A stretch of 64,000 nucleotides of DNA. Origin: Microlunatus kandeliicorticis (GTDB lineage Bacteria > Actinomycetota > Actinomycetes > Propionibacteriales > Propionibacteriaceae). This document shows, one piece after another, positions 24,362 to 32,734 of this stretch. The position numbers were made by a program, and so were the translations under genes. The stretch's first letter is position 1. Each line of letters begins with the position of its first letter. The notes beneath the pieces are model-generated. The model was not told the DNA's origin and did not search any database. It saw only the letters and a list, made by a program, of their open reading frames with translations. The stretch lies in NCBI RefSeq assembly GCF_014137855.1, contig NZ_JACGWT010000003.1:558001-622000 (forward strand). The letters are read 5' to 3'.

Positions 24362-25135
24362 ATGGGCGAACGCACCGCGGACGACGCCGACCTGGTCGAG
24401 CGGATCCGGACCCGCTACGCGACGGCCGCGACGACGGTCGCCGCACCGGTGCCCGGTCCGGCGAACGCGTCCTGCTGCGCGCCGCAGCCGGTGGAGGGCG
24501 ACGAATGGTTCGGCAGCGGCCTCTACGACCAGCGCGACCGGTCCGCCCTGCCGGTGCGCGCTGTCGCAGCGAGTCTGGGCTGCGGCAACCCGACCGCGGT
24601 GGCCACGCTGACCCCGGGCGAACGGGTGCTCGATCTGGGTTCGGGCGGCGGGATCGACGTGCTGCTCTCGGCCCGTCGGGTCGGCCCGACCGGTTTCGTC
24701 CACGGAGTCGACATGACGACCGAGATGATCGAGCTGGCCCGCGCCAACGCCGTCGAGGCCGGCGTCGACAACGTCGCCTTCCACCTGGGGACCATCGAGC
24801 AGGTGCCGCTCGCCGACGCCTGTGTCGACGTGGTGATCAGCAACTGCGTGATCAACCTGTCGGTCGACAAGCCCCGGGTGCTCGCCGAGATGTACCGGGT
24901 GCTGGTGCCGGGCGGCCGGATCGGGATGAGCGACGTCGTCGCCGAGGACCACCTCAGCGTCGAGGACCGGGCGGCCCGCGGAGACCACGTCGGCTGCATC
25001 GCCGGGGCCCTCTCCCGTCGCGAGTACCTCGACGGCCTCGCCGCCGCCGGCTTCGTGGACGCGTCGGTCACCTTCACCCACGCGGCCGCCGACGGGATGC
25101 ACGCGGCGATCGTCCGCGCCGTGAAGCCGGCGTGA
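24362..25135 (+). CDS. arsM: Arsenite S-adenosylmethionine methyltransferase
   Basis: A 257-residue ArsM, which methylates As(III) to less retained or volatile species. SAM motif LDLGSGGGIDVLL is at about 90-102. The three conserved arsenic-binding cysteines are visible: Cys74 in LGCGNP, Cys162 in SNCVINLS and Cys212 in GDHVGCIAGA. An additional Cys38-Cys39 pair sits near the N-terminus. It starts the operon arsM-acr3-arsC-like, with GTGA overlap to acr3. Confidence 0.93.
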   Translation: MGERTADDADLVERIRTRYATAATTVAAPVPGPANASCCAPQPVEGDEWFGSGLYDQRDRSALPVRAVAASLGCGNPTAVATLTPGERVLDLGSGGGIDVLLSARRVGPTGFVHGVDMTTEMIELARANAVEAGVDNVAFHLGTIEQVPLADACVDVVISNCVINLSVDKPRVLAEMYRVLVPGGRIGMSDVVAEDHLSVEDRAARGDHVGCIAGALSRREYLDGLAAAGFVDASVTFTHAAADGMHAAIVRAVKPA

Positions 25136-26265
25136 CCGCCCGGTCGCGCACGGGCACGGACACCGGGGACACCGCCCCGACGGCCGCAGGCCCGCACCCG
25201 TCGGGCGCTGTCCCGGACCCCGCCGGTCGACGGCTGTCGCTGCTCGACCGCGGACTGCCGGTCTGGATCCTGGCGGCGATGGCGCTCGGCCTCGCCCTGG
25301 GCCACGGAGTGCCCCTGCTGCCGGCCCTGCTCGACCGGGCGCGGATCGGATCGGTCTCGGTCCCGATCGCCGCCGGCCTGCTGATCATGATGTACCCGGT
25401 GCTGGCCAAGGTCCGCTACCGCCACCTCGACCGGGTGCTGACCGACCGGCGGTTGATGATCACCTCGCTCGTTCTCAACTGGCTGGTCTCCCCCGCGATC
25501 ATGTTCGCCCTGGCCTGGTGGCTGCTGCCCGACCTGCCCGAGTACCGCACCGGACTGGTGATCGTCGGGCTGGCGCGCTGCATCGCGATGGTGCTGATCT
25601 GGAACGACCTCGCCTGCGGCGACGGGGATGCCGCCGCCGTGCTGGTGGCCGTCAACTCGGTCTTCCAGGTGGTCGCCTTCGGCGCGCTGGGCTGGTTCTA
25701 TCTGCAGGTCCTCCCCCGCTGGCTCGGGTTGCCGACCACCTCGGCCGACTTCTCGGTGGTGACCATCACCGTCAGCGTGCTGGTCTTCCTCGGCATCCCG
25801 CTGCTGGCCGGCTTCCTGACCCGCACCGTGGGTGAGCGGCGCCGCGGGACGGAGTGGTACGAACGGCGGCTGCTGCCGCGCCTGGGACCCTGGGCGCTCT
25901 ACGGGCTGCTGTTCACCATCGTCGTGCTCTTCGCCTTCCAGGGCGAGCGGATCCTGGCCCGGCCGCTCGACGTGGCGCGCATCGCGCTGCCGCTGCTGGC
26001 CTACTTCACCGTGACGTTCGCCCTGGGGCTGGTGCTCGGACGGCTGCTGCGGCTCGGCTATCCCCGCACGACCACGCTGGCCTTCACCGCGGCGGGCAAC
26101 AACTTCGAGCTGGCCATCGCCGTGGCCATCGGCACCTTCGGGGTCGCGTCGGGGCAGGCGCTCGCCGGCGTCGTCGGGCCGCTGATCGAGGTGCCGGTGC
26201 TGCTCGCGCTGGTGCACGTGGCCCTCGCCCTCCGCTCACGGCTCGAACCGCGGAGCGCGACATGA
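25132..26265 (+). CDS. acr3: ACR3-family arsenite efflux permease
   Basis: A 377-residue permease with about ten membrane helices; it expels As(III) using the proton gradient. The signature GLARCIAMVLIWNDLACGD contains the essential cysteine, and FTAAGNNFELAIAVAIGTFG is the conserved second half. The N-terminal 35 residues are hydrophilic and Pro/Thr rich. The GTG overlaps the arsM stop and the stop overlaps the next ATG, so the three genes are translationally coupled. Confidence 0.95.
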   Translation: MTARSRTGTDTGDTAPTAAGPHPSGAVPDPAGRRLSLLDRGLPVWILAAMALGLALGHGVPLLPALLDRARIGSVSVPIAAGLLIMMYPVLAKVRYRHLDRVLTDRRLMITSLVLNWLVSPAIMFALAWWLLPDLPEYRTGLVIVGLARCIAMVLIWNDLACGDGDAAAVLVAVNSVFQVVAFGALGWFYLQVLPRWLGLPTTSADFSVVTITVSVLVFLGIPLLAGFLTRTVGERRRGTEWYERRLLPRLGPWALYGLLFTIVVLFAFQGERILARPLDVARIALPLLAYFTVTFALGLVLGRLLRLGYPRTTTLAFTAAGNNFELAIAVAIGTFGVASGQALAGVVGPLIEVPVLLALVHVALALRSRLEPRSAT

Positions 26266-26684
26266 CCGCGGGCCGCCCGCCCGGGGTGCTCTTCGTCTGC
26301 GTCCGGAACAGCGGCAAGTCCCAGCTGGCGGCGGCCCTGATGCGGGCGCGGGCCGGCTCGCGGATCGCCGTGGCCTCGGCCGGCACCGCTCCGGGCACCG
26401 CCCTCAACGCCCTGAGCGTGGCCAGCCTGGCCGAGCTCGGGCTCGACGTCGGCGACGAGCACCCCAAGCCGGTCACGAACGAGCTCCTCGCCCGCGCCGA
26501 CCTGGTGGTGGTGCTGGGCTCCGAGGCACGGCTCGACTCCGGCGAGGTGCCGCAGCGGGTCTGGGTGACCGACGAGCCGTCGGACCGCGGGATCGACGGC
26601 ATCGAGCGGATGCGGCTGGTCCGCGACGACATCGCCCGCCGCGTCGAGGCGCTGGCGGACGAGCTACTGTCCGCCAACCTGTAG
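26262..26684 (+). CDS. ArsC-like low-molecular-weight phosphatase, C-x5-K variant
   Basis: A 140-residue protein of the low-molecular-weight phosphatase/arsenate reductase fold, probably coupled to mycothiol. The P-loop reads CVRNSGKSQ (Cys13), so the usual arginine of C-x5-R is Lys19. I recall this Lys form as recurring in an actinobacterial subgroup, so it is probably not a sequencing error. SAGTAPGTALNALSVASLAELG and TDEPSDRGIDGIERMRLVRDDI are conserved. It is the last gene of the ars operon and overlaps acr3 by 4 bases. Confidence 0.85.
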   Translation: MTAGRPPGVLFVCVRNSGKSQLAAALMRARAGSRIAVASAGTAPGTALNALSVASLAELGLDVGDEHPKPVTNELLARADLVVVLGSEARLDSGEVPQRVWVTDEPSDRGIDGIERMRLVRDDIARRVEALADELLSANL

Positions 26685-26703
26685 CTTGCGACCTCGACGG
26701 CGC

Positions 26704-27654
26704 TCAATCACCGTAGTGGATCCGCCGACGCGACAACCGGAACGTGATCACGGTCAGCGCCATGATCAGCAGCAGGAGGACCCAGGCCTGTGCCGAGGCG
26801 TAGCCCATGTTGAAGTTCTGGAAGGCCGTTTGCCACAGGTAGACCGCCACCATCAGCGTCGAGTCGGCGGGCGCGCCCGTTCCTCCGGTCATCACCTGCA
26901 CCTCGGTGAACAACTGTAACGCGTTGATCAGGCTGGTGATGCCGACGAAGAGCATCACCGGGCTGACCATCGGCAGCACCACGTGCCACATCCGGCGGAG
27001 CGCTCCAGCGCCGTCGATCTCGGCAGCCTCGAGCAGGTCACGGGGTACGTCCTGCAAGGCGGCCAGATAGATCAGCATCGCCGTACCAATCCGCCACAGG
27101 CTCATGATGACCAGCGCCGGCTTGGACCAGCTCGGGTCGGCCAGCCAACCAGGACCGTCGATGCCGACAGCCTCGAGCACCGAGTTCACGACCCCGCTGC
27201 GCGGATTGAACATCCACAGCCAGATGATCGCCGTGGCAACCACCGGTGTGACGCTCGGCAGGAAGAACGCCGTCCGGAAGAACGCGCGGAGGCGGATGCG
27301 CTGGTTGAGCAGCATGGCCAGGCTGAGCGCCGCCACGGTCTCCAGGGTCACCGCAAGCACGGCGTAGAAGATACTGTTCGACACCGCGGTCGCGAACCGC
27401 TCGTCACCGGCCAGCTGCGCGTAGTTGGCCAGCCCCACCCACCGGGGCGGTTCGAGGGTCGAGTACGCGGTGAAGCTGTAGAAGAGCGACGTGACGAACG
27501 GATAGACGCCGAAGGCCAGCAGTCCGATCAGCCACGGAGAGACGAAGGCCAGCCCGAGGAACGTGGCCCGACGTCGCCGACGGCGATAGCCGGAGCTGTG
27601 GTGAACGGCGGTGGCGCGGCGCATCGACCGCTGCACCGGGGCGAGGGCCGTCAT
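26704..27654 (-). CDS. Carbohydrate ABC transporter permease (MalF/UgpA-like)
   Basis: A 316-residue permease with six membrane helices and the EAA loop EAAEIDGAGALRRMWHVVLP. It belongs to the sugar-importing CUT1 type. The ATG at 27654 overlaps the neighbouring permease stop by 4 bases. With the second permease and the lipoprotein it forms an importer without its own ATPase, as is usual for actinobacterial CUT1 systems that share an MsiK-type ATPase. Confidence 0.93.
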   Translation of the reverse strand: MTALAPVQRSMRRATAVHHSSGYRRRRRRATFLGLAFVSPWLIGLLAFGVYPFVTSLFYSFTAYSTLEPPRWVGLANYAQLAGDERFATAVSNSIFYAVLAVTLETVAALSLAMLLNQRIRLRAFFRTAFFLPSVTPVVATAIIWLWMFNPRSGVVNSVLEAVGIDGPGWLADPSWSKPALVIMSLWRIGTAMLIYLAALQDVPRDLLEAAEIDGAGALRRMWHVVLPMVSPVMLFVGITSLINALQLFTEVQVMTGGTGAPADSTLMVAVYLWQTAFQNFNMGYASAQAWVLLLLIMALTVITFRLSRRRIHYGD

Positions 27655-28568
27655 CCCTTGAGCCCCGACAGCGTGACACCCTCGATCAGTGACTTCTGGG
27701 CGAGGAAGAACAGGACCACGATCGGCACCACGCTCATCGTCGTCCCGGCCATGATCCAGGAGAAGTTGGAGAACCCGTAGGTCGACTGCATCGAGGCGAT
27801 GCCGAGCGAGATCGTGTACTTCGACGAGTCGCTGAGATAGATCAGTGGGCCGAAGAAGTCGTTCCAGCTGGCGATGAACTGCAGCAGCGCGACCACGACC
27901 ACCGCGGGGCGGACCAGCGGGAGGGCCACCTCGAGGAAGATTCGCACCTCCGAAGCGCCGTCGATCCGAGCCGCGTCGGCCAGCTCCGGTGGGATCCGCC
28001 GGAAGAATTGACGGAGCAGGAAGACGAAGAAGGCGTTTCCCAGGAAGGTCGGGACGATCAACGGTAGGTAGGTGTTGATCCAGCCGAGCTGGGCGAAGAT
28101 CGTGTAGAGCGGGATGAAGGTGACGAAGGCGGGAAGCATCAGCGTGGCGATCAACACCCCGAAGAGGATGTCCCGACCCGGCCAGCGCAGGCACGCGAAG
28201 CCGTAGGCGACCACGGTGTTGGAGAGCACGCAACCAATCACGGATGACACGGTGATGATCACCGTGTTGCCGATGTAGCGCAGGAATGGCACCTGGCGGA
28301 ACACCTCGGCGAAGTTGTCCCAGCGCAGCCGTTCGGGGATCCAGACCGGCGGCCAGGCAGCCAGTTCGTCCGGGCTCTTGAGCGAGGTCGACAGCATCCA
28401 GGCCCACGGCGTCAGGAACCCGATCGCGCAGACCCCGAGCACGGCGTAGACCACGACCTGGCGTGCCGGGTGCCGGCGAACGCCGCGGATGCGGCGCTCC
28501 GCGGGGTCTCGCCTGCCCAGCGGCACTGCCGGTGGCGAGTCCCGCGCGTCGAGGGTTCGGACGGTCAC
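27651..28568 (-). CDS. Carbohydrate ABC transporter permease (MalG/UgpE-like)
   Basis: A 305-residue partner permease with six helices and the EAA motif DAARIDGASEVRIFLEVALP. The GTG at 28568 overlaps the stop of the binding-protein gene (GTGA) and its stop overlaps the MalF-type gene, so all three are coupled. The frame continues upstream to 28850 but only antisense to the binding-protein gene, so the GTG at 28568 is the start. The substrate is an unknown sugar or oligosaccharide. Confidence 0.93.
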   Translation of the reverse strand: MTVRTLDARDSPPAVPLGRRDPAERRIRGVRRHPARQVVVYAVLGVCAIGFLTPWAWMLSTSLKSPDELAAWPPVWIPERLRWDNFAEVFRQVPFLRYIGNTVIITVSSVIGCVLSNTVVAYGFACLRWPGRDILFGVLIATLMLPAFVTFIPLYTIFAQLGWINTYLPLIVPTFLGNAFFVFLLRQFFRRIPPELADAARIDGASEVRIFLEVALPLVRPAVVVVALLQFIASWNDFFGPLIYLSDSSKYTISLGIASMQSTYGFSNFSWIMAGTTMSVVPIVVLFFLAQKSLIEGVTLSGLKG

Positions 28569-29998
28569 GCGTGCTGCTCCTTCCACCGCGCGAGATCGGT
28601 CTGGGCGTCGCTCTGCACCTTGGCCAGCGCCTCCTCGAGCGGGACCTGCCCGAGCCTGACCTTCTCGAACTCGGCGTCCAGCGCCGACGTGTACGTGCTG
28701 CTGGTCGGGATCTTCGGCGGGTAGAGGTAGTAGTCGGCATGCGCCAACTCGTCGAGGAAGATCGTGTCGTAACCTGGGCAGCGGGCGATCACCTTCTGGC
28801 GGAAATAGGCAGACCGGTCCACCTGGGTCGAGGTCGGGCCGTTGACGCACTGCCAGGTCGTGAACAGCTTGGAGTAGAGATCGACATCACCGGAGATGCC
28901 GGTGAGCTTCTGCGCCAGCTGCCAACCGGCGCCCGGGTCCTTGCCCCGGCTCGGGAACACGAAGCCGTCACCGTAGGTGTAGATGCCGCGCTTGGTGACT
29001 CCGGCGGGCTTCGGGAAGGGCCAGACCGTCCAGCTGAAGCCCTTCGGCGCGTAGCGCAGGATCGAGTCGTACTGCCAGGGTCCGGTGAGCGTGGTGGCCT
29101 GGATGCCCGCCAGGAAGGGGTCCTGGTTTCCCGAGCGCTCGCCACGTCCCTGCAGCGACGCGACGTAGTTCTGCATCTTCTTGCGACCCATCGACGACCA
29201 GAAGTCGTCGATCCAGCGCCCGGCGGACACCACTCCGGGATCGGTGGTCGTGATCGTGTTCCCGTCCTCGGACACCAAGCGTCCCAGGAACCGGCCGGTG
29301 ACGACGCTGAGGTCGGTGGTGCTGCCACCGAGGACCTCGATCTCACCTCGCGAGTCGAAGGTCGTCATCTTGCGCCACGCCTCGGCCAGCGCGTCGAGGT
29401 CCTCGGGCGGCGAGTCGGGGTCGACACCGGCTTTCTGCGCGAGCGTCCGGTTCACGAAGACGCCCCAGCACTGGGACCACATCGGGACGAAGTACGTCTT
29501 GCCCTCGAAGCGACCGAGCTCTCGCAGCCCCGGGGTCATCCAGGAGTTCATCCGGTCCAGCTCGGCCGGGGTCGCGATGTCCTCCACGGCGACCAGCGCC
29601 TGCCGCGCGGCCAGCTGGTAGGACAGACCGGCACCGAAGACGATCGCCGCGGACGGCGCTCGATTGGCGTTGACCGCGGCCAGAAGCTTCTGGGTCATGT
29701 CGCCGGGCACGACGACGTGCTTGGCCACCACCGCGGTCTGGCTCCGGTTGTAATCGGCCAGGATCGACTCGATCTGCTTCGCTGCGCTCTCGGTCCAGCC
29801 GCTCCACAGCTCGATCGGCACCCGGGCACCCGGGGTCGGGCCGCTGACGTCCTCCTTGGTGGGCGCGTTCGGGGCGAAGCACCCAGCGGCCGCAGCCACG
29901 GTCGAGGCCAGGGCGCCTGTGAGCAGGGCTCGGCGGCTGAGCGGGGAGCGCAGCGGCGACCACCCAGGCGGAGGGACGGCGGACAGCGGGTCGGACAT
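28565..29998 (-). CDS. Extracellular sugar-binding lipoprotein of the ABC importer
   Basis: A 477-residue solute-binding lipoprotein (family 1 type). The N-terminus has SRRALLTG (twin-arginine-like) and lipobox AAAAGC, so it is probably exported and lipid-anchored. The body shows the usual IELWSGWTESAAK start and TTLTGPWQY pattern of CUT1 binding proteins. The ATG at 29998 has GAAGGA upstream. First gene of the importer operon, divergent from the AraC regulator. Confidence 0.9.
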   Translation of the reverse strand: MSDPLSAVPPPGWSPLRSPLSRRALLTGALASTVAAAAGCFAPNAPTKEDVSGPTPGARVPIELWSGWTESAAKQIESILADYNRSQTAVVAKHVVVPGDMTQKLLAAVNANRAPSAAIVFGAGLSYQLAARQALVAVEDIATPAELDRMNSWMTPGLRELGRFEGKTYFVPMWSQCWGVFVNRTLAQKAGVDPDSPPEDLDALAEAWRKMTTFDSRGEIEVLGGSTTDLSVVTGRFLGRLVSEDGNTITTTDPGVVSAGRWIDDFWSSMGRKKMQNYVASLQGRGERSGNQDPFLAGIQATTLTGPWQYDSILRYAPKGFSWTVWPFPKPAGVTKRGIYTYGDGFVFPSRGKDPGAGWQLAQKLTGISGDVDLYSKLFTTWQCVNGPTSTQVDRSAYFRQKVIARCPGYDTIFLDELAHADYYLYPPKIPTSSTYTSALDAEFEKVRLGQVPLEEALAKVQSDAQTDLARWKEQHA

Positions 29999-30044
29999 CG
30001 TTGTTCCTTCCTGACGGGAGCCGCCCACTTAGACTTCCGCGACG

Positions 30045-30064
30045 TCGGACGATCTCTCGGACGA
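30045..30064. promoter_or_regulatory. Tandem half-sites in the AraC/ABC divergent promoter
   Basis: TCGGACGA occurs twice in direct orientation (30045-30052 and 30057-30064), start to start 12 bases apart, just upstream of the binding-protein gene. AraC-family proteins bind tandem half-sites of this kind, so they are candidates for the neighbouring AraC regulator. Related GGAC elements recur upstream of 31146. Confidence 0.4.
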
Positions 30065-30137
30065 CCCGACCCACGGGCTGGTCCGAGAGTCCGGAACCTC
30101 CACCTGGCTGCGACTCTGGCCTTACTATCGAGCGTGC

Positions 30138-31055
30138 GTGCAGACCCAGGAATGGACAATCCGGGAGGACTTGTTGGACTTTCGCACTGCCGTTGAGGAC
30201 GCTGCGCGGCGGTCGGGTGAACAGCGGCAGCCGCTCGGGCTGGACACCGACAGCGCCTACTTCACACCGACGGTGAGCCACCGGCACCTAGGTCTCTACG
30301 CCCTCGGTGTGGGCTGGCAGCGCGGCGCTGCGGTCCCGATGCGTGGTCGGGTGCTCGACTCCTATGCGGCCGTCCTGATCACCCGCGGCCGCGGTGCCCT
30401 GGACACTCCGCGATCGGGTCCGATCACGCTGGAGTCGCCGGTGCTCTTCTGGCTGTTTCCCGGGCTGGCGCACACCTACGCGCCGGACAGCGCGGGCTGG
30501 TCGGAGCAGTGGCTGTTGTTCGACGGCTTCAGCGCTCGGTCCTACGAGGACCTCGGCTATCTCCGTCGCGAACGGCCCGCGGTGACGCTCGGCGCGGAGA
30601 GCAGCCAGGAATCGATCTTGACCGCGATGATCGGCCTCGCGACTCGCTCCGGACCACGCACCGAGGTGGAGATCGCCGCCCTGACCCATCAGCTCATCGT
30701 GGCCGGCGGCCAGCCGGACGACACCGGCGACCACGCCGACCGACTGGTGGCCGAACTACGTCGCAACGCCTGCCAGGACGTCAGCATGGCGACGCACGCC
30801 CGGCGCCTCGGCGTCACGCTCCCGGCCCTGCGCACCGCCGTCCGCGACCGCACCGGCTCCTCGCCCAAGGAGGTGGTGCTGCAGGCACGAGTGAGCCAGG
30901 CGAAGTCGCTGCTCGCTCAGACCGACATGCTCGTGTCGCAGGTCGCTCACGAGGTCGGCTACGACGACCCCGCCTACTTCTCCAGGATCTTCACCCGGAT
31001 GGTCGGCACCCCACCGGCCAGCTTCCGACACCGCCAGCGGCGCCACGCGCAGTAG
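30138..31055 (+). CDS. AraC-family transcriptional regulator of the sugar importer
   Basis: A 305-residue regulator with an N-terminal cupin-like sugar-sensing domain (about 40-150) and a C-terminal double helix-turn-helix (about 195-300; SMATHARRLGVTLPALRTAVRD and VAHEVGYDDPAYFSRIFTRMVGTPP). It is divergent from the ABC importer with 139 bases between start codons, which implies it activates that operon and itself. GTG start at 30138; TACTAT lies at 30123-30128. Confidence 0.92.
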   Translation: MQTQEWTIREDLLDFRTAVEDAARRSGEQRQPLGLDTDSAYFTPTVSHRHLGLYALGVGWQRGAAVPMRGRVLDSYAAVLITRGRGALDTPRSGPITLESPVLFWLFPGLAHTYAPDSAGWSEQWLLFDGFSARSYEDLGYLRRERPAVTLGAESSQESILTAMIGLATRSGPRTEVEIAALTHQLIVAGGQPDDTGDHADRLVAELRRNACQDVSMATHARRLGVTLPALRTAVRDRTGSSPKEVVLQARVSQAKSLLAQTDMLVSQVAHEVGYDDPAYFSRIFTRMVGTPPASFRHRQRRHAQ

Positions 31056-31095
31056 CCCGCCCTCCCCGGTCGGCACGACGTTTGTCCAACAGATC

Positions 31096-31139
31096 GGACG
31101 GTTCCGTCCAAGGTGGTCCGCAGATCCGGCCGAGATAAT
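31096..31139 (+). promoter_or_regulatory. Palindrome and -10 element upstream of the phytanoyl dioxygenase-like gene
   Basis: A perfect inverted repeat GGACGG-TT-CCGTCC (31096-31109) lies just above the promoter. A -10 hexamer GATAAT (31134-31139) ends exactly 6 bases before the GTG at 31146, predicting a leaderless transcript. The palindrome shares the GGACG core with the half-sites in the AraC/ABC promoter, so the same regulator may act here. Confidence 0.5.
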
Positions 31140-31145
31140 CGAGCC

Positions 31146-32015
31146 GTGCTGACCTCCAACGGCTACCGCCTCGACGAGAGCACGGACCGCCTCGGTCCGC
31201 TCGAGCCGGTCCCCGACGACGAGCGCGGGTCGCGCGAGCGATTGCGAGCCCGCCTCGACGAGCACGGCTACCTCTACCTGCGCGGACAGATCGACCCGTC
31301 GGTGGTCACGGACTTCCGCGCGCACTACTTCGGGCGGCTGGCCGCGACCGGACTGGTCCGGACCGACCGGCCGGCCGTCGACGGCATCGCCGCTCCGGCG
31401 GACCGGCTCGACCGAGCCGCCCTCCGGCACACGCTGTTCTCCGAGATCGTCCCCGGCCCCGCGTACGCGGCGCTGTGCGGGACGCCGCAGGTCCGCGACT
31501 GGTTCGCCTGGTTCCTCGGCGGTGACGTCCACCTGCACCGGCGCAAGATCATCCGGCACACCCGGCCGGACGAGCACCGGGACGCCCGGACCCAGGGCGT
31601 CGGTGCTGCGACCCAGGCGCACTACGACCTGGTCTATCTGCGCCAGGGCAGCGATCACGTGCTGTCGATGTGGATCCCGCTCGGCGACTGCCCGCGGACG
31701 CTCGGCGGCCTGGTCTATCTCGAGGGCAGTCACCACCGGGTCCGCGCCGAGGAGGCGGCCGGCACCCGTCGGCCCGCCGCCTCGATGACCGCCGACCTGC
31801 CCGCGCTGGCGGACCGCTTCGACAGCCGTTGGCTCTGGGCCGACTACGCGGTCGGCGACGTGGTGGTGCACACCGCGCACACCGTGCACGCCGCACTCGA
31901 CAACGTCGACCGGGACGGGCGGCTGCGGCTCTCCACCGACATCCGGTACCAGCGGGCCGACGAGCCGATCGACCAGCGCTGGCAGCACGACTGGCACGAC
32001 CGCGACGGCCTCTGA
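31146..32015 (+). CDS. Phytanoyl-CoA dioxygenase (PhyH)-like Fe(II)/2-oxoglutarate enzyme
   Basis: A 289-residue enzyme of the phytanoyl-CoA dioxygenase family. The iron ligands are His159 and Asp161 (QAHYDLVYLR), with the distal His in HTAHTVHAALDN (probably His248); the 2-oxoglutarate-binding Arg is in RLRLSTDIRY. LGGLVYLEGSHHRV is typical. Bacterial PhyH relatives hydroxylate many small molecules, so the substrate is unknown. It follows the AraC regulator and may belong to its regulon. Confidence 0.85.
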   Translation: MLTSNGYRLDESTDRLGPLEPVPDDERGSRERLRARLDEHGYLYLRGQIDPSVVTDFRAHYFGRLAATGLVRTDRPAVDGIAAPADRLDRAALRHTLFSEIVPGPAYAALCGTPQVRDWFAWFLGGDVHLHRRKIIRHTRPDEHRDARTQGVGAATQAHYDLVYLRQGSDHVLSMWIPLGDCPRTLGGLVYLEGSHHRVRAEEAAGTRRPAASMTADLPALADRFDSRWLWADYAVGDVVVHTAHTVHAALDNVDRDGRLRLSTDIRYQRADEPIDQRWQHDWHDRDGL

Positions 32016-32019
32016 CTGC

Positions 32020-32577
32020 TCAGCCCGGACGCCGGGCCTCGAGGTGGTCGAGGAAGTCGGCCAGGTCGGTCCACAGCGCCATCCGCAGCGCCAGCGGCAT
32101 CCCGTTGTTGGCTCCCGACGGGCCCGGGAGCACGAACCCGGGGACGCCGGCGACCGTCCAGTCGAGCTCGCCGTAGTCCTTCGGCAGCCGCTCGCGGGCG
32201 CCACGGGCGTACCAGATCGCCGCGGTCTTGCTGACGAAGGCGACCGCCCGCGGGGCTGCCGCGCGGATCGCCCGGTCGAACGGCTGGAGGTGGATCACCG
32301 CCTCGGGCTCCTGACCCGCGCGCTGGACCCGCTCGAGCACCAGGTCGGTGAGACTCACCCCCAGCTCGGGCAGGCGCTCGACCCGGTCGGGGTCGAGCAG
32401 CTCAGGCACCAGCCCGCTGCCGTGGAGCAGCTCGTAGAACCGGTTGCCGACACCGGCGTAGTAGCGGTCGGGACGCCGGCCCCGGCCCACCGTCCCGGCG
32501 ATGACCAGCCGCAGCCCGGGCCGGAGCAGGCTGCGGTCGGGCTCGGTGCTCCGGCTGCCGCTGGCGGATGGACTCAT
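32020..32577 (-). CDS. Mismatch-specific uracil/thymine-DNA glycosylase (Mug-like)
   Basis: A 185-residue base-excision repair enzyme of the UDG family 2. GTVGRGRRPDRYYAGVGNRF corresponds to the Mug motif (normally G-x-N-P-x-x-x-S-A-x-x-G-x-x-Y-x-x-P-x-N-x-F), in which the catalytic asparagine is not conserved; the C-terminal VLPGPSGANN is the intercalation loop region (usually PxPSGxN). The catalytic asparagine seems absent, which is odd for a glycosylase. Two more ATG/GTG starts lie upstream (32589, 32607). It ends 4 bases from the dioxygenase-like gene. Confidence 0.78.
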   Translation of the reverse strand: MSPSASGSRSTEPDRSLLRPGLRLVIAGTVGRGRRPDRYYAGVGNRFYELLHGSGLVPELLDPDRVERLPELGVSLTDLVLERVQRAGQEPEAVIHLQPFDRAIRAAAPRAVAFVSKTAAIWYARGARERLPKDYGELDWTVAGVPGFVLPGPSGANNGMPLALRMALWTDLADFLDHLEARRPG

Positions 32578-32622
32578 GATCGGGTCCATCTCAGCAGACC
32601 GCACCAACGGCCCGGCGCCGAG

Positions 32623-32717
32623 GCGCTTCGACAGGCTCAGCGCACGTGCTCGCGCTTCGACAGGCTTCGCGCTTCGACAGGCTCAGCGCACGTGGCTGCG
32701 CTTCGACAGGCTCAAGG
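32623..32717. repeat. Cluster of dispersed hairpin repeats (GCGCT-type stem)
   Basis: Two intact copies at 32623-32643 and 32669-32689 have stem GCGCT, loop TCGACAGGCTC and stem AGCGC. A partial copy (32655-32666) and a degraded copy (32698-32717, stem broken) lie between and after. All are in direct orientation. The stem differs from the GCCCT-type copies at 21685 and 55331 but stays complementary. Confidence 0.75.
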
Positions 32718-32734
32718 AACGTGGATCAACCCGC

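Noticed and set aside
26704-28740. A 678-codon frame suggesting a fused permease
   Set aside because: The part upstream of 27654 lies over the second permease and the binding-protein gene in a different frame; the true permease starts at 27654 with an ATGA overlap.
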